DNA of 9,318 nucleotides from CANHEE01 sp043777755. Lineage in GTDB: Bacteria; Bacteroidota; Bacteroidia; Chitinophagales; Saprospiraceae. Where the stretch lies: NCBI GenBank assembly GCA_043777755.1, contig JAYWHK010000167.1, forward strand, positions 1 through 9,318, read 5' to 3'. The notes below the pieces were generated by a model. The model was not told where the DNA came from. It was given only the letters and a program-made list of their open reading frames with translations, and ran no database searches. Shown here piece by piece: positions 5,835 to 9,318 of the stretch. Positions within the stretch are counted from its first letter, which is position 1. Each line of letters opens with the position of its first letter. Both the position numbers and the translations under genes were made by a program.

Positions 5835-8081
5835 AATACCTTTTTATTATTATCACTTCTTTTGACAACGAGTATTTTTGCTCAAAAATTCAATCGTTTG
5901 TCTTTTTCTGCTGAAAAAAATGGAAAAAACCTATTGTTTCCATTTACTGGCGGACAAAATGCGCCTCAATTTAACACTGCTGACCTCAATCAAGATGGTA
6001 AATTAGACCTCGTTGTTTTTGATAGGATTGGCAATATTGTTAGTACCTATCTTAATGGCGGCACTGCCAACAAAACAGATTATGCTTATGCACCACAATT
6101 CGTAGAAAATTTCCCTAAAATGAGAGAATGGCTCGTGATGCGGGATTTTAATGGCGATGGTGCAGCTGATATTTTTACATATTCTGATACAAATGTTGAT
6201 GGAATTTCTGTTTGGAAAGGTTTTTACGAAAATAAAAATTTAAAATTCAAGCGCATTGTTTTCAAAGGAATGACAAACAATGTTTTGCCTTTTTACTTAA
6301 ATAATACGCCTATCAATCTTTATGTCAGCGGTCAAGATTACCCCGAAATCAATGACATTGATGGTGATGGTGACCTTGATGTATTGACGTTTGAAAATGG
6401 CGGAGGCTCAGTAGATTGGTATAAAAACATGGCAAAAGAAGAAAATCTAAGCAAAGATTCGCTTCTTTTTATTTTAGAAGACAAATGTTGGGGCAAATTT
6501 TACGAAAGTGGTTTGACCAAACAATTGGATTTAAGTATTTCTCCAAACAAGTGTTTTAGCACTGTCAAAGGCGAATTGCCTGAGCGTGGAGGACTGCACG
6601 CTGGCTCAACATTATTGAGCTATGACAAAGATGGCGATGGCGACATGGAGATTTTGTTGGGTGATATTTCATTCAAAAATATCAATTTGGGTATCAATGG
6701 CGGTACAAAATCAGCCGCTTGGATCAACAGTCAAGACAATGTTTTTCCAGACCCTGATATGCCTGTAAATATGGATATTTTTCCAGCTTCTTTTATGTTT
6801 GACGCTAATAATGATGGTAAAAAAGATTATTTTGCTGCGCCAAACAACATCAATAGCTCGGAAGATGTGAACAACGCTTGGTATTATGAAAACGTTGGAA
6901 CAAGCTCGCTACCAGTATTTGAGTTTCGTAAAAAGAACTTTTTGACAGAAGATATGCTTGATTTTGGTAGCAATACCATTCCAACTTTTGCAGACATTGA
7001 CGCTGACGGCTTGACGGATATTATCGTTGGTGTTGGCTTCTCGTTCAAAAATAATATTGATGTAGAAGGTCGTTTGGTCTTTTTGAAAAATATCGGTACA
7101 AAAACAAATCCAAAATATAGAATAGAAGATGATAATTGGTTGAATTTCAGTCAATTAAAAAACAATTCTTATTATTTTGCACCAGCTTTTGGCGATTTAG
7201 ACGATGATGGCGATCAAGATTTATTTGTCGGTGACAATAGCGGAGGAATGTTTTACTTGGAAAATACGGCAGGCGCAAGTAAAGCAATGTTGTTTGATGC
7301 CAATAAAATTTTGAATAATTTTCCTTACCAAAACATTGATATTGGACAAAACGCAACGCCACAAATCGTTGATTTGAACCGTGATGGACTCAAAGATTTT
7401 GTTTTAGGAGAAAGCAATGGAATTTTATTCTTTATGAAAAATATTGGTACAAAGACAGTTCCGAAATTTAATCCTGACAAAAAAAGCAGTATTAACATTG
7501 ACACGTTGGGCGGTGTTAATGTCAAAGAATTTGGCAATTCAAAAGGCTTTGCAGCACCCTATTTATTGGATTTGAACGGAAAATTCAACCTGTTTGTAGC
7601 CAATCTGAACGGAAAAATCGCTCGATTTACCAATATAGACAAGAATTTAAGTGGAAAATTTACGCAAATCGACCCTGATTTTGGTCAGATTCGAGAAGGT
7701 TTTTACGAATCTATTGCGATGAACGATATTGACAACAATGGGTTTTTAGATGTTTTGGTAGGCAATCAGCGTGGCGGTTTAGCCTTTTATCAAAGCAATT
7801 TAAAAACGGACGGCAGCACCAATACCACTGATTTTTTTGACATAAAAAAAATACAAATTGCGCCTAATCCAGCTTCCTCTTCAGTGAATATTTGTTTTGA
7901 GAATCCCAATTATCAACAATATAATATTCAGATTATCAACTGTTTAGGTCAGTTGGTTCATCAAGAAAGTATTGTCACGGAACGTACTGATATTTCGGTT
8001 CAGAACTGGGCAAAAGGTTTGTATTTTGTAAGAATTTTTAACGAAAAAGGAGAGCTTGTGCAGAAAATAGTGAAAGAGTAG
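5829..8081 (+). CDS. T9SS-secreted FG-GAP/VCBS-repeat surface protein
   Basis: A 750-aa exported protein. A signal peptide (residues 1-19, ending SIFAQ) is followed by about ten FG-GAP/VCBS repeats carrying D-x-[ND]-x-DG-type calcium loops: DLNQDGKLD (52), DFNGDGAAD (106), DIDGDGDLD (176), DKDGDGDME (266), DANNDGKKD (325), DIDADGLTD (389), DLDDDGDQD (456), DLNRDGLKD (515), a degenerate DLNGKFN (581) and DIDNNGFLD (633). Such repeats fold into beta-propellers that bind calcium. Residues about 671-750 are a type A T9SS sorting domain (IAPNPASSSVNI, IINCLGQLV, WAKGLYFVRIF, KIVKE), used for crossing the outer membrane and surface attachment or release. No catalytic domain is visible, so adhesion or ligand binding is the likely role. 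The gene starts 41 bases after the glycosyltransferase stop, so co-transcription is possible. Confidence 0.9.
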   Translation: MKNTFLLLSLLLTTSIFAQKFNRLSFSAEKNGKNLLFPFTGGQNAPQFNTADLNQDGKLDLVVFDRIGNIVSTYLNGGTANKTDYAYAPQFVENFPKMREWLVMRDFNGDGAADIFTYSDTNVDGISVWKGFYENKNLKFKRIVFKGMTNNVLPFYLNNTPINLYVSGQDYPEINDIDGDGDLDVLTFENGGGSVDWYKNMAKEENLSKDSLLFILEDKCWGKFYESGLTKQLDLSISPNKCFSTVKGELPERGGLHAGSTLLSYDKDGDGDMEILLGDISFKNINLGINGGTKSAAWINSQDNVFPDPDMPVNMDIFPASFMFDANNDGKKDYFAAPNNINSSEDVNNAWYYENVGTSSLPVFEFRKKNFLTEDMLDFGSNTIPTFADIDADGLTDIIVGVGFSFKNNIDVEGRLVFLKNIGTKTNPKYRIEDDNWLNFSQLKNNSYYFAPAFGDLDDDGDQDLFVGDNSGGMFYLENTAGASKAMLFDANKILNNFPYQNIDIGQNATPQIVDLNRDGLKDFVLGESNGILFFMKNIGTKTVPKFNPDKKSSINIDTLGGVNVKEFGNSKGFAAPYLLDLNGKFNLFVANLNGKIARFTNIDKNLSGKFTQIDPDFGQIREGFYESIAMNDIDNNGFLDVLVGNQRGGLAFYQSNLKTDGSTNTTDFFDIKKIQIAPNPASSSVNICFENPNYQQYNIQIINCLGQLVHQESIVTERTDISVQNWAKGLYFVRIFNEKGELVQKIVKE

Positions 8082-8095
8082 GTGAGTATCTTCAG

Positions 8096-8124
8096 TTTGT
8101 TTTTAGCCTAATTTTACATTTTTG
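8096..8124 (+). promoter_or_regulatory. Candidate promoter for the WG-repeat gene
   Basis: TTTG (8096-8099) is followed after 17 bases by CATTTTTG (8117-8124), one mismatch from TAnnTTTG; TACATTTT (8115-8122) is an alternative reading. Transcription would start near 8130, leaving a very short leader. AAGGA at 8129-8133 is a possible ribosome site eight bases before the ATG, and GGAT/ATCC (8131-8134, 8138-8141) could form a small hairpin over it. Confidence 0.35.
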
Positions 8125-8141
8125 AAAAAAGGATTGTATCC

Positions 8142-9248
8142 ATGAAAAAAATAATTGTATTGTTCTTTTTTTGCCTTAATTGTAGCATTGTTTTTGCGCA
8201 GCGCATATTTCCTTTTTTAGAAGGAAGTAAATATGGTTTTTGTGACAGTGTGGCTAACATTGTTATTGTTCCGCAATACGATGAAGTTATGCTTTTTGAC
8301 GTTAATGGCTTTGCAAATGTATGCAAAGACTCGCTTTGGTCATTGATAGATAAAAGCGGTACGGTGTATTTGCCATTTCAAAGCACCCAAAAATATGAGA
8401 CCGAATCAATATTGAACGTCAAAGAAGAAAATAGGTACGATTATGAAAATAGAAAATATGTAAAATGTTGTTTTTCTGCACATACTGAAAAAGATTACAA
8501 TCATTTTTGGTTGCTAAATAGGGAGAAAAAGAAGCAACAAGGCTATTTTTTCAAAGGCTCTCAAAGAATTTTTAACAATTATTATAAGCAATATGAGTCA
8601 AATTTTAGTGATAATTACCTGATAACGCTTGATAAAGACACCTTGCAATCTGTTTTTGATACGCTTGGGAATGTTTTGTTACAAAATGTAAAAGATGCCC
8701 AGGTTTTAAATCAACGCTTTTTGAGTTACGAAAACGCTCAAATAACATTTTTATATGACGCAAAAACGAAGAAAACGTATAGCCTTCCATATCGTAACAT
8801 AAAGAAAACGATGAATGATACTTGTTTTATTGTTTCCAATGCACTAAATGACAGTCGTGGTTTTCCAATGAAAGATAGCCTAAAAATCATCAATCAATTC
8901 AATACTATTTTTTTTGCAGATTCTTTGAAAAATTTAGGTGTCATATCGCCAAGCCACTATTGTCAATACGAACATGGCAATAGTTGCAACATTGAGTATG
9001 CTTCCCTTTTTAAAATCAAAAATGGAAGTACTCAAAAAGGTAAATATGACGATATTAATAAACTTGACAATAGTCTTATTGCACTTTGTAATAAGAAAAG
9101 AACACAAGTGATTAATTTTGAAAACAAGGTGGTTTTTGAAAGTGAATACGATGCAATTAGCTCACCGCACCATTTTTCACGAGAAAAAAGTAAGAATTAT
9201 TATCAATTCACTGTTGGGAAATATACACTCGATGTTCCAGTTTTCTAA
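8142..9248 (+). CDS. Exported protein with degenerate WG-like repeats, function unknown
   Basis: A 368-aa protein with a clear signal peptide (MKKIIVLFFF, cleavage likely after VFAQ, residue 20). The cysteine in FCLNCS is not a good lipobox because Asn precedes it. Residues about 24-50 (EGSKYGFCDSVANIVIVPQYDEV) and 57-79 (KDSLWSLIDKSGTVYLPFQ) follow the WG-repeat pattern 'x-x-x-[WY]-G-hydrophobic-x-D-x-x-G...P-x-[YF]-D-x'. A third match is at about 309-340 (NKKRTQVINFENKVVF, then ESEYDAIS). The middle shows only a weak hint of the pattern (DTLQSVFDTLGNVLL, 166-180). The mature part holds eight cysteines (34, 61, 109, 110, 228, 274, 282, 316), which could form disulfides outside the cytoplasm. 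There is no T9SS sorting domain and no catalytic motif, so periplasmic location is the simplest inference. It follows the FG-GAP gene by 60 bases but may have its own promoter. Confidence 0.75.
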   Translation: MKKIIVLFFFCLNCSIVFAQRIFPFLEGSKYGFCDSVANIVIVPQYDEVMLFDVNGFANVCKDSLWSLIDKSGTVYLPFQSTQKYETESILNVKEENRYDYENRKYVKCCFSAHTEKDYNHFWLLNREKKKQQGYFFKGSQRIFNNYYKQYESNFSDNYLITLDKDTLQSVFDTLGNVLLQNVKDAQVLNQRFLSYENAQITFLYDAKTKKTYSLPYRNIKKTMNDTCFIVSNALNDSRGFPMKDSLKIINQFNTIFFADSLKNLGVISPSHYCQYEHGNSCNIEYASLFKIKNGSTQKGKYDDINKLDNSLIALCNKKRTQVINFENKVVFESEYDAISSPHHFSREKSKNYYQFTVGKYTLDVPVF

Positions 9249-9280
9249 AAACAGAACATTTTTAAAAAATTTAAAAAATA

Positions 9281-9304
9281 ATATTTTAATTTATAATAAA
9301 ATAT
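9281..9304 (+). terminator. Weak A/T-only hairpin downstream of the WG-repeat gene
   Basis: ATATTTTA (9281-9288) and TAAAATAT (9297-9304) are exact inverted copies around an eight-base loop, followed by CAATTTTTTATTTT. Position and T-run suit a terminator, but the stem has no G or C and A/T-rich sequence makes such matches by chance. The surrounding 9249-9318 shows no ORF. Confidence 0.25.
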
Positions 9305-9318
9305 CAATTTTTTATTTT

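Noticed and set aside
8172..8190. Lipoprotein signal in the WG-repeat protein (LNC-S)
   Set aside because: Asparagine directly before the cysteine does not fit a lipobox, and a normal cleavage site (VFAQ) follows.

Overview
The window looks like a piece of a low-GC Bacteroidota genome (Cytophagales, Saprospirales or Flavobacteriales type; the genus cannot be told from the sequence). The evidence is signal peptides ending in Phe-Ala-Gln, a type IX secretion (T9SS) C-terminal sorting domain, an SprB-type repeat, a TlpA/DUF4369-like protein, weak or absent Shine-Dalgarno sequences, and several TAnnTTTG -7 promoter boxes. Five main genes are present, plus the first codons of a sixth. I see no tRNA, rRNA, CRISPR array or phage gene.

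Left part, minus strand (1-3948). A 1012-aa exported protein (910-3948) has two copies of a DUF4369-like module, two SH3-like segments between them, and a C-terminal thioredoxin fold in which both catalytic cysteines are replaced. Below it, a palindromic array of ten 7-base units (838-908) starts almost at its stop codon. Next comes a 226-aa secreted protein with a CxxCH motif, a choice-of-anchor V/reeler-like domain and the first part of an SprB repeat (78-758). That repeat breaks off abruptly at about position 97. From there the sequence reads like the left end of an insertion sequence: a CAGGGCTGT terminus, a TAnnTTTG box and a new minus-strand ORF that leaves the window. I infer that the IS truncated this surface protein and supplied its last five codons and its stop.

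Centre (3949-4554). A 606-bp divergent intergenic region carries three successive perfect palindromes with A/T-rich flanks (4112-4141, 4158-4210, 4260-4360). The last is a MITE/REP-like element containing a terminator-like hairpin. A good -7 box follows at 4487-4494.

Right part, plus strand (4555-9248). Three co-directional genes sit close together: a GT4-type glycosyltransferase (4555-5787), a 750-aa FG-GAP/VCBS-repeat protein with a T9SS type A sorting domain (5829-8081), and a 368-aa exported protein with degenerate WG-like repeats (8142-9248). A perfect 10-bp inverted repeat covers the start codon of the FG-GAP gene. The last 70 bases are almost pure A/T.

Overall this is envelope and surface biology: one cytoplasmic sugar-transfer enzyme and several exported proteins. 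I did not find a recognisable defence, mobile-cargo or biosynthetic system. The most unusual items are the double-module protein with its dead thioredoxin domain, the inferred IS disruption, the 7-base palindromic array and the occluded start codon.
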